This document shows positions 25,697-34,502 of a stretch of 64,000 bases of DNA, piece after piece (position 1 is the first letter of the stretch; every line of letters begins with the position of its first letter). Source of the stretch: Burkholderia gladioli (GTDB taxonomy: Bacteria; Pseudomonadota; Gammaproteobacteria; Burkholderiales; Burkholderiaceae); assembly GCF_000959725.1 (NCBI RefSeq), contig NZ_CP009323.1, forward strand, positions 1,984,001 through 2,048,000, written 5' to 3'. A model generated the notes under the pieces. The model had not been told where the DNA came from and did not search any database. It saw only the letters and a program-made list of their open reading frames with translations. Both the position numbers and the translations under genes were made by a program.

Positions 25697-26413
25697 TCAG
25701 AGGGTTCGCTCGACGGCGTTGTGCGCGGTAATCACCTGCGCCGCCTCGAGCAGCGAATCGACTATACCATCCGAATTTATCGTTTGTATAGCTTTGCCGT
25801 GGTTGTAGCCATAGGGCACCGTCAGCGTCGCCAGGCCCGCCGCGCGGCCTGCCAGCGCGTCGTTTTCGGAGTCGCCGATCGCCACCGCCAGCGCCGGTTC
25901 GACGTCCAGCCGCTGGCAGGCGGTCAGCATCGGCAGCGGATCGGGCTTCTTGCGGGGCAGGCTGTCGCCGCCGAGCACCACGCCGAAATAGCCGTCGAGC
26001 CGGTACTGCGCGAGCAGCTCGAGCGCGAAGCGATGCGGCTTGTTGGTGACGCAGGCCAGCGCCAGGCCGGCCTCGCGCATCGCGGCCAGGCCGGCCTCGA
26101 CGTCGGGGTAGAGCCGCGTGTGGCGGCCGTTGATGGTGGCGTACTCGGCCTGGTAGATCGCCAGCGCCTCGTCGAAGCGCGCCTGCGCCTCGGCTTCGTC
26201 CAGGCGCGGCTTGAGCACCTGGACGATCAAGTTTTCCGAGCCCTTGCCGACGTAGTGCATGACCTCGTCGCGCTGCGTGCCGGGCGCGCCGATCCGCGCC
26301 AGCATCGCGTTGAGGGCGGCCGTGAAGTCGTCGACGGTATCGATCATGGTGCCGTCGAGATCGATCAGGGCGGCAGCCAGCCGCGGCGAGGCGAAACGGA
26401 TCGACGCGCTCAT
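25697..26413 (-). CDS. gph: Phosphoglycolate phosphatase
   Basis: A 238-residue HAD-superfamily phosphatase. Motif I is LIDLDGTMIDTVDDF near residue 18 (nucleophile Asp of DLDGT), motif II is CVTNKPHRFA near 120, and motif IV is AVAIGDSENDALAGRAAG near 180. The cap is the small helical type. It dephosphorylates 2-phosphoglycolate from oxygenase side reactions or DNA repair. It starts 4 bp downstream of the rpe stop and its end is only 17 nt from trpL, so the usual rpe-gph-trpE order of beta- and gammaproteobacteria is kept. Confidence 0.94.
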   Translation of the reverse strand: MSASIRFASPRLAAALIDLDGTMIDTVDDFTAALNAMLARIGAPGTQRDEVMHYVGKGSENLIVQVLKPRLDEAEAQARFDEALAIYQAEYATINGRHTRLYPDVEAGLAAMREAGLALACVTNKPHRFALELLAQYRLDGYFGVVLGGDSLPRKKPDPLPMLTACQRLDVEPALAVAIGDSENDALAGRAAGLATLTVPYGYNHGKAIQTINSDGIVDSLLEAAQVITAHNAVERTL

Positions 26414-26417
26414 CGCC

Positions 26418-27104
26418 TCAGCCCTTCGCCAGGCCGGCCAGGGCCGTGCGCATCTCGTCGATCACCACCTTGTAGTCGGGCTTGCCAAAGATCGCCGAGC
26501 CGGCCACGAAGGTGTCCGCGCCGGCTGCCGCGATCTCGGCGATGTTGTCGACCTTCACGCCGCCGTCCACTTCCAGGTGGATCTCGCGGCCGGTGCGCTC
26601 GCGATAGGCGTCGATCTTGGCGCGCGCCTCGCGGATCTTGCGCAGCGCCTCGGGAATGAAGGACTGGCCGCCGAAACCCGGGTTCACCGACATGATCAGG
26701 ATCAGGTCGAGGCGATCCATCACGTGGTCGAGGTAGTGCAGCGGCGTGGCCGGGTTGAACACCAGGCCGGCCTTGCAGCCGTGGTCCCTGATCAGCGACA
26801 GGGTGCGGTCGATGTGATCCGAGCCTTCCGGGTGGAAGCTGATCACGTTGGCGCCGGCCTTGGCGAAATCGGGGACGATCCGGTCGACCGGGCGCACCAT
26901 CAGGTGCACGTCGATCGGCACCTGCACGTGCGGGCGGATCGCCTCGCAGACCAGCGGGCCGATCGTCAGGTTCGGGACGTAATGGTTGTCCATCACGTCG
27001 AAGTGGATCCAGTCGGCGCCGGCGGCGACCACGTTGCGGACTTCCTCGCCGAGACGGGCGAAGTCGGCCGACAGGATGCTGGGAGCGATACGGAATTGCG
27101 TCAT
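26418..27104 (-). CDS. rpe: Ribulose-phosphate 3-epimerase
   Basis: A 228-residue TIM-barrel metalloenzyme interconverting ribulose 5-phosphate and xylulose 5-phosphate in the pentose phosphate pathway. Family marks: [17 protein letters not shown] at the N-terminus, [17 protein letters not shown] (catalytic Asp and metal His), [47 protein letters not shown] (second catalytic Asp) and GSAIFG. It is first gene of the rpe-gph-trp unit and divergent from apaG across 182 bp. Confidence 0.96.
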   Translation of the reverse strand: MTQFRIAPSILSADFARLGEEVRNVVAAGADWIHFDVMDNHYVPNLTIGPLVCEAIRPHVQVPIDVHLMVRPVDRIVPDFAKAGANVISFHPEGSDHIDRTLSLIRDHGCKAGLVFNPATPLHYLDHVMDRLDLILIMSVNPGFGGQSFIPEALRKIREARAKIDAYRERTGREIHLEVDGGVKVDNIAEIAAAGADTFVAGSAIFGKPDYKVVIDEMRTALAGLAKG

Positions 27105-27286
27105 GGCGGTAGGGGGACGTGCTTATGCAAAAGCGCCATTCTACCGCCGCGGGCGGCCCCGGCAGGCCGCGCGGTTGCGGGCGGGGGCCGCATCAAGCAG
27201 AATGCCGAACCAGTGCGGGTCGCCCAGGCGGCTGCCCGCGCGGCGCCGGATCGTGGGCGCCAGTCGACCTTCGAAGCGGGATTGCC

Positions 27287-27661
27287 ATGAGCCAGTATGA
27301 ATTCAGCGTGTCGGTGAAAACGGCGTATCTGCCGGAACAATCCGACCCGGAACGCCGTCAATACGCATTCGCGTACACGCTGACGATTGTCAACACCGGT
27401 CAGGTGGCCTCGCAGTTGATCGCGCGGCACTGGGTCATCACGGACAGCGAACAGAAGGTTCAGGAAGTGAAGGGACTCGGCGTGGTCGGCCACCAGCCGC
27501 TGCTCAAGCCGGGCGAGCAATTCGAGTACACCAGCTGGGCGGTGATCGCCACGCCCGTGGGCACCATGCGCGGCGCGTATTTCTGCGTGGCCGAGGACGG
27601 CGAGCGCTTCGAGGCGCCGGTCGCCGAATTCGCGCTGCACATGCCGCGCACGCTGCACTGA
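27287..27661 (+). CDS. apaG: ApaG (Co2+/Mg2+ efflux-associated FN3-fold protein)
   Basis: A 124-residue single-domain protein of the ApaG/DUF525 family: VSVKTAYLPEQSDPERRQYAFAYTLTIVN, ARHWVITDSEQKVQEVKGLGVVGHQPLLKPGEQFEYTS and GTMRGAYFCVAEDGERFE are family-typical, as is the length (about 125). The fold is a fibronectin-III-like beta sandwich; mutants are linked to cobalt resistance and Mg2+ transport, but the biochemical role is unsettled. The start at 27287 gives the conserved N-terminus. Downstream lies a convergent 49-residue membrane protein gene. Confidence 0.94.
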   Translation: MSQYEFSVSVKTAYLPEQSDPERRQYAFAYTLTIVNTGQVASQLIARHWVITDSEQKVQEVKGLGVVGHQPLLKPGEQFEYTSWAVIATPVGTMRGAYFCVAEDGERFEAPVAEFALHMPRTLH

Positions 27662-27679
27662 GGGCGCGGCGCCGCGTGC

Positions 27680-27829
27680 TTACGGGCGGCGCGGCGGATC
27701 GTCGGGGCGCGAGCGGGCCTTCTTCTTGCCGGATGCGGTCCAGAGCACGATGAAGATCAGCAGGCCGAGCGCCAGCAGCGATTCCAGCGCGAAGATCAGC
27801 ATCGGGTATTCGTCGAACAGATCAGACAT
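27680..27829 (-). CDS. Small single-pass membrane protein (49 residues)
   Basis: MSDLFDEYPMLIFALESL opens the protein, followed by a single hydrophobic helix LLALGLLIFIVLWTA (about residues 18-32) and a strongly basic tail (GKKKARSRPDDPPRRP), giving an N-out/C-in prediction by the positive-inside rule. GGAAA lies 7 nt before the ATG on the minus strand. It is not recognised as a named family. Its start codon overlaps that of divergent mltA in one CATG (27827-27830), so at least one of the two starts may be mis-set. Too short and hidden inside a longer frame for ordinary gene finding; sequence character supports it as real. Confidence 0.6.
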   Translation of the reverse strand: MSDLFDEYPMLIFALESLLALGLLIFIVLWTASGKKKARSRPDDPPRRP

Positions 27830-28979
27830 GGCGGTTTCCATCAAGTACGAACATTGTAGGCGGTTCGGGCCGCGGCTGGCCGCCTGGGCCGCCGCGATCG
27901 CGACGGCGGCGCTGCTGGCCGCCTGCGGCAGCGCCCCGGTGCGGCATGCCGCGAAGCCGCCCACCGGCGCGCCCATCGTGCCGGGCCAGGTGGCCGCCGA
28001 GCGGCTCACGCCGGTGGCCTGGCGGCAGGTGCCGGGCTGGGACGACGATACCCTGATCGGCGCGACCATCGCGCTGCGCCAGAACTGCACGCGGCTCGCG
28101 CGCGCCGCCAACTGGCGCCGCGCCTGCGAGGCCGCCGAGCGGATCGACGATCTCGACATCACCGGCGCGCGCAGCTTCTTCGAGACGTATTTCACGCCCT
28201 ATCAGTTCTCCAATACCGACGGCACGCTCGATGGCCTGGTGACCGGCTATTACGAGCCGCTGCTGCGCGGTTCGCGTGTGCGGCACGGGCCCTACCAGAC
28301 CGCGCTGTATCGCTGGCCGGCCGGCTATCGTGCCGGCAGCGCCATGCCGGCACGCGCCCAGCTCGAGCGCTCGGGCGTGCTGAACGGCAACGAATTGGTG
28401 TGGGTCGACGATCCGATCGAAGCCTTCTTCCTGCAGGTGCAGGGCTCGGGGCGCGTGGTGATGGACGACGGCAGCGTGATGCGGGTCGGTTTCGGCGGCA
28501 CCAACAACCAGCCCTATCGCTCGATCGGCAAATGGCTGCTCGATCGCGGCGAGCTGAGCGCCGGGCAGGCCACCATGCAGGGCATCAAGGCCTGGGCGCG
28601 CGCCAATCCCTCGCGCGTGGACGCCCTGCTCGACACCAATCCGCGCTTCGTGTTCTTCCGCGAGATGCCGTCCAGCGAAGGCGCGCCGAACGGCGGCGCG
28701 GACGGCCCGATCGGCGCGCTCGGCGTGCCGCTGACGGCGGAGCGCTCGATCGCCGTCGATCCTTCCTTCATTCCGCTGGGCACGCCGGTGTTCCTGCAGA
28801 CCACGCGGCCGCTCACCAATACGCCGATGAACCGGCTGGTGTTCGCGCAGGACACGGGCTCGGCGATCAAGGGCGGCGTGCGCGCCGACTACTTCTGGGG
28901 GCTCGGCGACGATGCGGGCGACCTAGCCGGCCGGATGAAGCAGGTCGGGCGGATGTGGCTGCTGCTGCCGAATTCCTGA
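27828..28979 (+). CDS. mltA: Membrane-bound lytic murein transglycosylase A
   Basis: A 383-residue outer-membrane lipoprotein. After a basic N-terminus comes the signal segment LAAWAAAIATAALLAAC with lipobox LAAC (Cys38). The MltA double-psi barrel follows with LDGLVTGYYEPLLRGSR, FFLQVQGSGRV, VGFGGTNNQPYRSIGKWLLDRG, and the C-terminal 3D domain with IAVDPSFIPLGTPVFL, VFAQDTGSAIKGGVRADYFWG. The catalytic Asp lies in AQDTG. It cleaves glycan strands of peptidoglycan to 1,6-anhydro products. The ATG at 27828 is the only candidate that precedes the full signal peptide; its ribosome site is weak. Confidence 0.93.
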   Translation: MAVSIKYEHCRRFGPRLAAWAAAIATAALLAACGSAPVRHAAKPPTGAPIVPGQVAAERLTPVAWRQVPGWDDDTLIGATIALRQNCTRLARAANWRRACEAAERIDDLDITGARSFFETYFTPYQFSNTDGTLDGLVTGYYEPLLRGSRVRHGPYQTALYRWPAGYRAGSAMPARAQLERSGVLNGNELVWVDDPIEAFFLQVQGSGRVVMDDGSVMRVGFGGTNNQPYRSIGKWLLDRGELSAGQATMQGIKAWARANPSRVDALLDTNPRFVFFREMPSSEGAPNGGADGPIGALGVPLTAERSIAVDPSFIPLGTPVFLQTTRPLTNTPMNRLVFAQDTGSAIKGGVRADYFWGLGDDAGDLAGRMKQVGRMWLLLPNS

Positions 28980-29034
28980 GCAATGCGGGGGCGCCGGCCC
29001 CCGTCCTGCGTGAACCCCGGCGATATCCCTTCCT

Positions 29035-30342
29035 TCAGCGGCGCTTGTCCACCACGCGCCGCGCCTTCCCCACCGAACGCTCGATGCCGTTGACCGGCAG
29101 TACCTTGACGATCGCCGTGACGCCGATCAGGGCCTTGATGTCGTAGGCCAGCGCCTGGCCGGCTGCGTCGAGCAGGGCCGTGGCGGCGTTCCGGTGCGGG
29201 CAGGGCTCGACGTTCAGCGTCATCACGTCGAGCGGCCCTTCCCGGGTCAGCACGATCTGGTAATGCGGCGCCAGCACGGCCTGCTTGAGCAACTGCTCCT
29301 CGATCTGCGTCGGGAACACGTTCACGCCGCGGATGATCATCATGTCGTCCGAGCGACCGGTGATCTTCTCCATGCGCCGCATGCTGCGCGCCGTGCCCGG
29401 CAACAAGCGGCTCAGGTCGCGCGTGCGGTAGCGCACGATCGGCAGCGCCTCCTTGGTCAGCGAGGTGAATACCAGTTCGCCGAGCTCGCCGTCGGGCAGG
29501 ACCTCGCCCGTCAGCGGATCGATGATCTCGGGATAGAAGTGATCTTCCCAGATGGTTGGGCCGTCCTTGGTTGCGGCGCATTCCGAGGCGACGCCTGGGC
29601 CGATCACCTCCGACAGGCCATAGATGTCGACCGCGTCGATGCCCATGCGCTGCTCGATCGCCGCGCGCATCTCGTTGGTCCAGGGCTCCGCGCCGAAGAT
29701 GCCGATCCGCAGCGACGAGGCGCGCGGGTCCAGCCCCTGCCGTTCCATCTCGTCGGCGATCGACAGCATGTAGCTGGGCGTGACCATGATGATATCGGGC
29801 CGGAAGTCCTGGATCAGCTGCACCTGCTTCTCGGTCTGGCCGCCGCCGAAGGGAATCACCGTCAGCCCCGCGCGCTCGGCGCCGTAATGCGCGCCCAGGC
29901 CGCCCGTGAACAGGCCGTAGCCGTAGCTGACATGCACCTTGTCGCCTCGGCGCGCGCCCGCCGCGCGGATCGAGCGCGCCACCAGGTTGGCCCAGGTGTC
30001 GATGTCGCGCGTGGTGTAGCCGACCACGGTCGGCTTGCCGGTGGTGCCCGATGAGGCATGGATCCGCGAGATCCGCTCCTGCGGCACCGCGAACATGCCG
30101 AACGGGTAGTTGTCGCGCAGGTCGCTCTTGGTCGTGAACGGGAAGCGTGCGAGATCGGCGAGCGTCGTCAGCTGGTCGGGATGCACGCCGGCCTCGTCGA
30201 ACTTGCGGCGATAGACGGGCGAGTGCTGGTAGGCGTGGCCGAGCGACCATTTCAGGCGTTCGAGCTGCAGCGCCTGGAGTTCGTCGCGACTGGCGGTCTC
30301 GATCGGCTCGAGCGGAAGGGGGGCGTTCATCGATGTCTCCAT
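29035..30342 (-). CDS. paaK: Phenylacetate-CoA ligase
   Basis: A 435-residue ANL-superfamily adenylate-forming ligase. The phosphate-binding motif is ASSGTTGKPTVVGYT near residue 95; later motifs are IFGAEPWTNEMR, DIYGLSEVIGPGVASEC, TSLTKEALPIVRYRTRDL and RSDDMMIIRGVNVFPTQIEE. It activates phenylacetate to phenylacetyl-CoA, the entry step of the aerobic hybrid pathway. It is last of the leftward paaN-paaG-paaI-paaK operon, 40 bp after paaI, matching the order in other Burkholderia. The monooxygenase genes paaABCDE are not in the window. Confidence 0.96.
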   Translation of the reverse strand: METSMNAPLPLEPIETASRDELQALQLERLKWSLGHAYQHSPVYRRKFDEAGVHPDQLTTLADLARFPFTTKSDLRDNYPFGMFAVPQERISRIHASSGTTGKPTVVGYTTRDIDTWANLVARSIRAAGARRGDKVHVSYGYGLFTGGLGAHYGAERAGLTVIPFGGGQTEKQVQLIQDFRPDIIMVTPSYMLSIADEMERQGLDPRASSLRIGIFGAEPWTNEMRAAIEQRMGIDAVDIYGLSEVIGPGVASECAATKDGPTIWEDHFYPEIIDPLTGEVLPDGELGELVFTSLTKEALPIVRYRTRDLSRLLPGTARSMRRMEKITGRSDDMMIIRGVNVFPTQIEEQLLKQAVLAPHYQIVLTREGPLDVMTLNVEPCPHRNAATALLDAAGQALAYDIKALIGVTAIVKVLPVNGIERSVGKARRVVDKRR

Positions 30343-30382
30343 GCGTCTTTATTGTGGTTCGCTCGGGTGGCTCGCGGCCCGC

Positions 30383-30859
30383 TCAGGTGCCGGGGCCGTC
30401 GGCGGGGATCACGTTGCCGGCGATGCGGGCCGACTTGCCGCGAAACATCGCCACCGTCTCGCCGGCCCGGTTCGTCACGCGGATATCGTAGATGCCGTGC
30501 CGGCCGGCCAGGGCCTGCTCGACAGCCTCCGCCGTCAGCACCTCGTTCTCGAACACGGGACGCAGGAATTCGATCGAGCAGCCGGCCGCCACCGTGTTCA
30601 GATTGCGCGAATTGCAGGCGAACGCGAAGGCCGAATCGGCCAGCGTGAAGATCAGGCCGCCGTGGCAGGTGCGATGGCCGTTCAGGAATTCCGGCCGGAC
30701 CGTCATGCGCATCCGCGCGTGGCCGGGGCCGACCTCGACGAGTTCGATGCCGAGCGCGCGCGTGCAGGCATCGGCGGCGTACATCGCGTCGGCCGCGGCG
30801 CGGGCGAGGGTGCCGGCCTCGGCTGGGGTATCGGCAGCGGCGGGCGTGGTGGCATCCAT
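30383..30859 (-). CDS. paaI: PaaI hot-dog-fold thioesterase
   Basis: A 158-residue hydroxyphenylacetyl-CoA thioesterase. The hot-dog core shows MTVRPEFLNGHRTCHGGLIFTLADSAFAFACNS, where HGG and the following Asp (TLADSAFA) form the active site of this subfamily. It is thought to rescue CoA when ring-hydroxylated CoA intermediates build up. There is an Ala-rich N-terminal extension of about 25 residues. It starts 1 bp after the paaG stop. Confidence 0.93.
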   Translation of the reverse strand: MDATTPAAADTPAEAGTLARAAADAMYAADACTRALGIELVEVGPGHARMRMTVRPEFLNGHRTCHGGLIFTLADSAFAFACNSRNLNTVAAGCSIEFLRPVFENEVLTAEAVEQALAGRHGIYDIRVTNRAGETVAMFRGKSARIAGNVIPADGPGT

Positions 30860-30860
30860 C

Positions 30861-31652
30861 TCAGCGCCCCTCGAAGCGCGGTGCGCGCTTGGCGATGAAG
30901 GCGGCCACGCCTTCCGCGTAATCGTGCGACTGCCCGAGCTCGCGCTGCAGGTCGCGTTCGAGGTCGAGCTGCGCGTCGAGCGGCTGGCTCATGCCGGCGC
31001 GCATCGCCTGCTTGATGGCGGCGATCGCGCGGGTCGGCTGGCGGGCGAGTTCGGTCGCCAGCGTGGTGGCGGTGGCCGCCAGCGCCTCGTCGTCGACGGC
31101 GCGCCAGATCATGCCCCATTCGGCGGCCTGCTCGGCGCCGAGCTTGTCGCCCGTCAGCGCGAGCCCGAGCGCCCGCGCGAAGCCGACCCGCTGCGGCAGG
31201 AACCAGGTGCCGCCCGAGTCGGGCACCAGGCCGATCTTCACGAAGGACTGGATGAAGCTGGCCGATCTGGCGGCCAGCACCAGGTCGCAGGCGAGCGCGA
31301 GGTTCGCGCCGGCGCCGGCCGCGATACCGTTGACGGCGGCGATCACGGGCAGCGGCAGCGCCTGCAGGCGACGCACGAGGGGATTGAAGTGCTGGTCGAT
31401 CAGCGCGCCCAGGTCGGTTGGCGCGCCGGGCGTGAAGTCGAGGTCGGCGAGATCCTGGCCTGCGCAGAAGCCGCGGCCGGCGCCGGTGAGGATCAGCGCG
31501 CGTGCGTGGCTGGCCTCGGTTTCGTCGATGGCCGCGGCGAGCTCGGCGTGCATCGCGCGCGTGAAGCTGTTGAGCTTGTCGGGACGATTGAGCGTGATCG
31601 TCGCGACCTGGGTGGTCGCGTCGAACGCGAGGCGGATCGTGTCATACGGCAT
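30861..31652 (-). CDS. paaG: PaaG, ring-1,2-epoxyphenylacetyl-CoA isomerase (crotonase family)
   Basis: A 263-residue crotonase-fold enzyme. It has ATITLNRPDKLNSFTRAMHAEL, the oxyanion-hole segments GRGFCAGQDLADLDF and NGIAAGAGANLALACDLVLAA, and FVKIGLVPDSGGTWFLPQRVG, where an Asp (PDSGG) replaces the Glu of hydratases, as in isomerase members. PaaG turns the ring epoxide into an oxepin-CoA. The start MPYDTIRL at 31652 is preferred over a frame extension to 31694. It sits between paaN (94 bp) and paaI. Confidence 0.93.
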   Translation of the reverse strand: MPYDTIRLAFDATTQVATITLNRPDKLNSFTRAMHAELAAAIDETEASHARALILTGAGRGFCAGQDLADLDFTPGAPTDLGALIDQHFNPLVRRLQALPLPVIAAVNGIAAGAGANLALACDLVLAARSASFIQSFVKIGLVPDSGGTWFLPQRVGFARALGLALTGDKLGAEQAAEWGMIWRAVDDEALAATATTLATELARQPTRAIAAIKQAMRAGMSQPLDAQLDLERDLQRELGQSHDYAEGVAAFIAKRAPRFEGR

Positions 31653-31746
31653 CGGGTGTCTCCTCCGGTAAGGCGGATGGCCGGTGGTTGGCACCGGCCC
31701 GGATGCGGCTGGACGGCGGAATTCTTCTATCTATAGGGATGCGGTT

Positions 31747-33441
31747 TCAGGCGGCGCTGCTTTCTACGCGCGGTGCGACGTGCACGCGGCTCTGCACCAC
31801 CCGGAAGCGATTGGCGACGAAGGCCGTGTCGGCCAGCGCCGCATTCGCGGCCGGGTTCGCGCCGGTGCCGTGGAAATCCGAGAACGCCGCGGACTGGTTC
31901 ACGAACACGCCGCCCGTCAGGTTGATCGAGAGGGCGACGCCGCCGCGGATCGCCGCCTGGTAGGCGCCGTCGATGATCTTCTCGTCCGTGCTGTAGACCG
32001 AGAGCGTGAGCGCGCCGCACTCGGCCGCGATACCGCCGGCCAGGTCGAGCGACTGCGCGGTTGAATCGGTGGCGATCACGAAGGCGATCGGGCCGAACCA
32101 TTCGCGCGTGTAGCTGCCGCGCTCGCTGGCGTCCAGCTGGATCAGCAACGGCGTACGTACGCGAGCCTGCGGATATGCCGGATGTTCGAGTGTCTGGCTG
32201 TCGACCAGTATCTTGCCGAGTCCGCGTGCCTCGTCGATGCGGGCGGTCACGCCGTCGTTCTGGATCGCCCCCAGCAGCTCGACCGCACGCGCCGGATCGG
32301 CACACAGCTTCTGCACTGCGCCGGCGATCGCCTGCGCGACTTCGTCGAAGCCGACGCGGCCCTCGGGCGTCTGGATGCCGTCGCGCGGCACATAAATATT
32401 CTGCGGCGCGGTGCACATCTGGCCGGAATAGAGCGCGAGCGAGAACGCAATATTGCGGGCCGCTGCCTTCAAGTCGTCGGTCGAATCGATCACGATCTGG
32501 TTGACGCCGGCCTTCTCCGTATACACCTGGGCCTGGTGGGCATGACGCTCCAGCCAGTCGCCGTTCCTGGCGCTGCCGGTGAAATCGATCAGGCGAATCT
32601 CGGGGCGCACGGCCAGCGACTGGACCAGGGCACCGTCGTCGGGATCGGTGGCGAGCAGGGTAACGATGTTCGGATCGAAGCCGGCCTCGCGCAGGACTTC
32701 GCGGGCGATCCTCACGGTGATTGCGAGCGGCAGGATCGCGCCCGGGTGAGGCTTGACGATCACCGTGTTGCCGGTGGCGAGATCGGCGAACAGGCCGGGG
32801 TAGCCGTTCCAGGTCGGGAAGGTGCAGCAACCGAGTACCAGGCCGGTGCCGCGCGGCACGATCGTGTAGCGCTTGTGCATCGCCAGCGGCGGATTCTTTC
32901 CTTGCGGTTTTTCCCAGTGCGCCTCGGCCGGAATCCGGCGCAGCGCGTCCCAGGCGTAGGCGACGGCCTCCAGCGCGCGATCCTGGGCGTGCGGGCCGCC
33001 GGCCTGGAAGGCCATCATGAAGGCTTGCCCGGTGGTATGCATCACCGCATTGGCGATCTCGAAGCTGGCGCGGTTGAGCCGGGCCAGGATCTCGAGGCTC
33101 ACGCCGATCCAGGCGCTCGGTCCGGCGGCGCGCCATCCTGCCTGGGCGGCAGCGGCCGCCGCGATCAGTTCGTCGGGGGAGGCTTGCGGGTAACGGATCC
33201 CGAGCGGGAAGCCGAATGGTGATGTCTCGGCACCGAGCTTGCCGCCCGAGGCCGGTTGGTCGAGTTCGAAGGGTTTGTCGAGCTGGGCGCGGAAGCTCGC
33301 CTCGCCGTCCGCTGCCGCGCTTTCCCCGTACACTTTGGGACTCGGCATTTCCGCGAACGGGCTCCAGTAGGCACGGGTTTCGATGGCTGACAGCGCTTGT
33401 TGCAAGGTGGCTTCGTGCTTCGAGAACAAGGGGTGGGTCAT
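31747..33441 (-). CDS. paaN: PaaN/PaaZ-type aldehyde dehydrogenase of phenylacetate degradation
   Basis: A 564-residue aldehyde-dehydrogenase-superfamily protein, family PaaN. It has the NAD-fold segments GCCTFPTWNGYPGLFADLATGNTVIVKPHPGAILP, the glycine-turn LIDFTGSARNGDWLE, and the catalytic Cys region SLALYSGQMCTAPQNIYV. In the pathway this activity oxidises the ring-opened semialdehyde-CoA. The MaoC-like hydratase domain of bifunctional E. coli PaaZ (about 680 residues) is missing, so the ring-opening hydrolase must be a separate protein elsewhere. It is first gene of the leftward paa operon, divergent from paaF. Confidence 0.92.
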   Translation of the reverse strand: MTHPLFSKHEATLQQALSAIETRAYWSPFAEMPSPKVYGESAAADGEASFRAQLDKPFELDQPASGGKLGAETSPFGFPLGIRYPQASPDELIAAAAAAQAGWRAAGPSAWIGVSLEILARLNRASFEIANAVMHTTGQAFMMAFQAGGPHAQDRALEAVAYAWDALRRIPAEAHWEKPQGKNPPLAMHKRYTIVPRGTGLVLGCCTFPTWNGYPGLFADLATGNTVIVKPHPGAILPLAITVRIAREVLREAGFDPNIVTLLATDPDDGALVQSLAVRPEIRLIDFTGSARNGDWLERHAHQAQVYTEKAGVNQIVIDSTDDLKAAARNIAFSLALYSGQMCTAPQNIYVPRDGIQTPEGRVGFDEVAQAIAGAVQKLCADPARAVELLGAIQNDGVTARIDEARGLGKILVDSQTLEHPAYPQARVRTPLLIQLDASERGSYTREWFGPIAFVIATDSTAQSLDLAGGIAAECGALTLSVYSTDEKIIDGAYQAAIRGGVALSINLTGGVFVNQSAAFSDFHGTGANPAANAALADTAFVANRFRVVQSRVHVAPRVESSAA

Positions 33442-33489
33442 GACGTCGGCCTGATGGGATGTGGAGGAGTCGGTCGTACTGGCGCAATT

Positions 33490-33515
33490 AATTAACCGAC
33501 CGGTTGGTCGGCAAA
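33490..33515. promoter_or_regulatory. TetR-type operator between divergent paaN and paaF
   Basis: CCGACC (33496-33501) and GGTCGG (33506-33511) form a perfect inverted repeat with a GGTT spacer, within an AT-rich flank. It lies midway in the 137-bp divergent gap. Paa genes of Burkholderia are repressed by the TetR protein PaaR through such palindromes, relieved by phenylacetyl-CoA; this is the likely PaaR site. paaR itself is not in the window. Confidence 0.68.
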
Positions 33516-33578
33516 TGTTAGCATTGTTCTCCGCGTGTGTGCGCGGTGAGTGGCGTTTCTTTGATCGAGGAGAAATCG

Positions 33579-34355
33579 ATGGATTACCAGAACATCCTGG
33601 TGGAGACCCGGGGGCGTGTCGGCCTGATCACGCTGCATCGTCCGAAGGCGCTCAACGCGCTCAACGATGCGCTGATGGACGAGCTCGGCGCGGCACTGAA
33701 GGCCTTCGACGCCGACGAAGGGATCGGGGCGATCGTGCTGACCGGCAGCGAGAAGGCGTTCGCGGCCGGCGCCGACATCGGGATGATGGCGAACTACTCC
33801 TATATGGATGCCTACAAGGGCGACTACATCACGCGCAACTGGGAGACGATCCGGCAGATCCGCAAGCCGATCATCGCGGCGGTGGCGGGGTTCGCGCTGG
33901 GCGGTGGCTGTGAGCTTGCGATGATGTGCGACATCATCATCGCCGCCGATACGGCGAAGTTCGGGCAGCCCGAGATTCGGCTCGGCGTGATGCCGGGCGC
34001 GGGCGGCACGCAGCGCCTGCCGCGCGCGGTGTCGAAGGCCAAGGCGATGGACATGTGCCTGACTGCGCGCTTCATGGAGGCGGAGGAGGCTGAGCGGGCC
34101 GGGCTGGTGTCGCGCGTGGTGCCGGCGGCGTCGCTGCTCGACGATGCACTGGCCGCGGCCGCGACGATTTCCGAGTTCTCTCTGCCGGCCGTGATGATGG
34201 TGAAGGAGTCGGTGAATCGTGCGTACGAGACGACGCTGGCGGAAGGCGTGACTTTCGAGCGGCGCCTGTTCCATTCGACGTTCGCTACCGAGGACCAAAA
34301 GGAGGGAATGGCGGCGTTCGTGGAGAAGCGCAAGCCGGTGTTCAAGCATCGCTAA
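33579..34355 (+). CDS. paaF: PaaF, enoyl-CoA hydratase of phenylacetate degradation
   Basis: A 258-residue crotonase-family hydratase. It has [22 protein letters not shown], oxyanion residues in [14 protein letters not shown] and [21 protein letters not shown], and the catalytic Glu pair region [22 protein letters not shown] with both Glu present (CELAMM and QPEI), as in true hydratases. It should hydrate 2,3-dehydroadipyl-CoA late in the pathway. The ATG at 33579 follows a strong GAGGAGA. It is divergent from paaN and monocistronic, with a perfect hairpin after it. Confidence 0.93.
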   Translation: MDYQNILVETRGRVGLITLHRPKALNALNDALMDELGAALKAFDADEGIGAIVLTGSEKAFAAGADIGMMANYSYMDAYKGDYITRNWETIRQIRKPIIAAVAGFALGGGCELAMMCDIIIAADTAKFGQPEIRLGVMPGAGGTQRLPRAVSKAKAMDMCLTARFMEAEEAERAGLVSRVVPAASLLDDALAAAATISEFSLPAVMMVKESVNRAYETTLAEGVTFERRLFHSTFATEDQKEGMAAFVEKRKPVFKHR

Positions 34356-34420
34356 GCGCTTCGGGCGACGAGTGGATCGTCTCGTTTTTGCGTGTTTCCT
34401 TTTGCGATCAAAGGCTTGCC

Positions 34421-34452
34421 ATGAAGGGCGCCGCGCGAGCGGCGCCCTTCAT
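34421..34452 (+). terminator. Perfect 14-bp hairpin after paaF
   Basis: ATGAAGGGCGCCGC (34421-34434) and GCGGCGCCCTTCAT (34439-34452) pair perfectly with a GCGA tetraloop. The T-tract after it is weak (GCATTTACTTTG). It probably ends paaF transcripts and isolates the rRNA promoters that begin 22 bp later. Confidence 0.7.
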
Positions 34453-34473
34453 GCATTTACTTTGCGAAAACGC

Positions 34474-34502
34474 TTGCAGGAAGGCGATGGGCTGCTTAGA
34501 AT
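34474..34502 (+). promoter_or_regulatory. rrn promoter, upstream copy
   Basis: TTGCAG (34474-34479) and TAGAAT (34497-34502) with an ideal 17-bp spacer, about 425 bp before 16S. Confidence 0.6.

Noticed and set aside
25761..25766. TATAGT (minus strand) inside gph as the trp promoter -10
   Set aside because: No matching -35 at proper spacing; the start of the trp leader transcript is left open.
28984..29003. CGGGGG/CCCCCG hairpin between mltA and paaK as a terminator
   Set aside because: Only a 6-bp stem and no T-tract; may be chance in GC-rich DNA.
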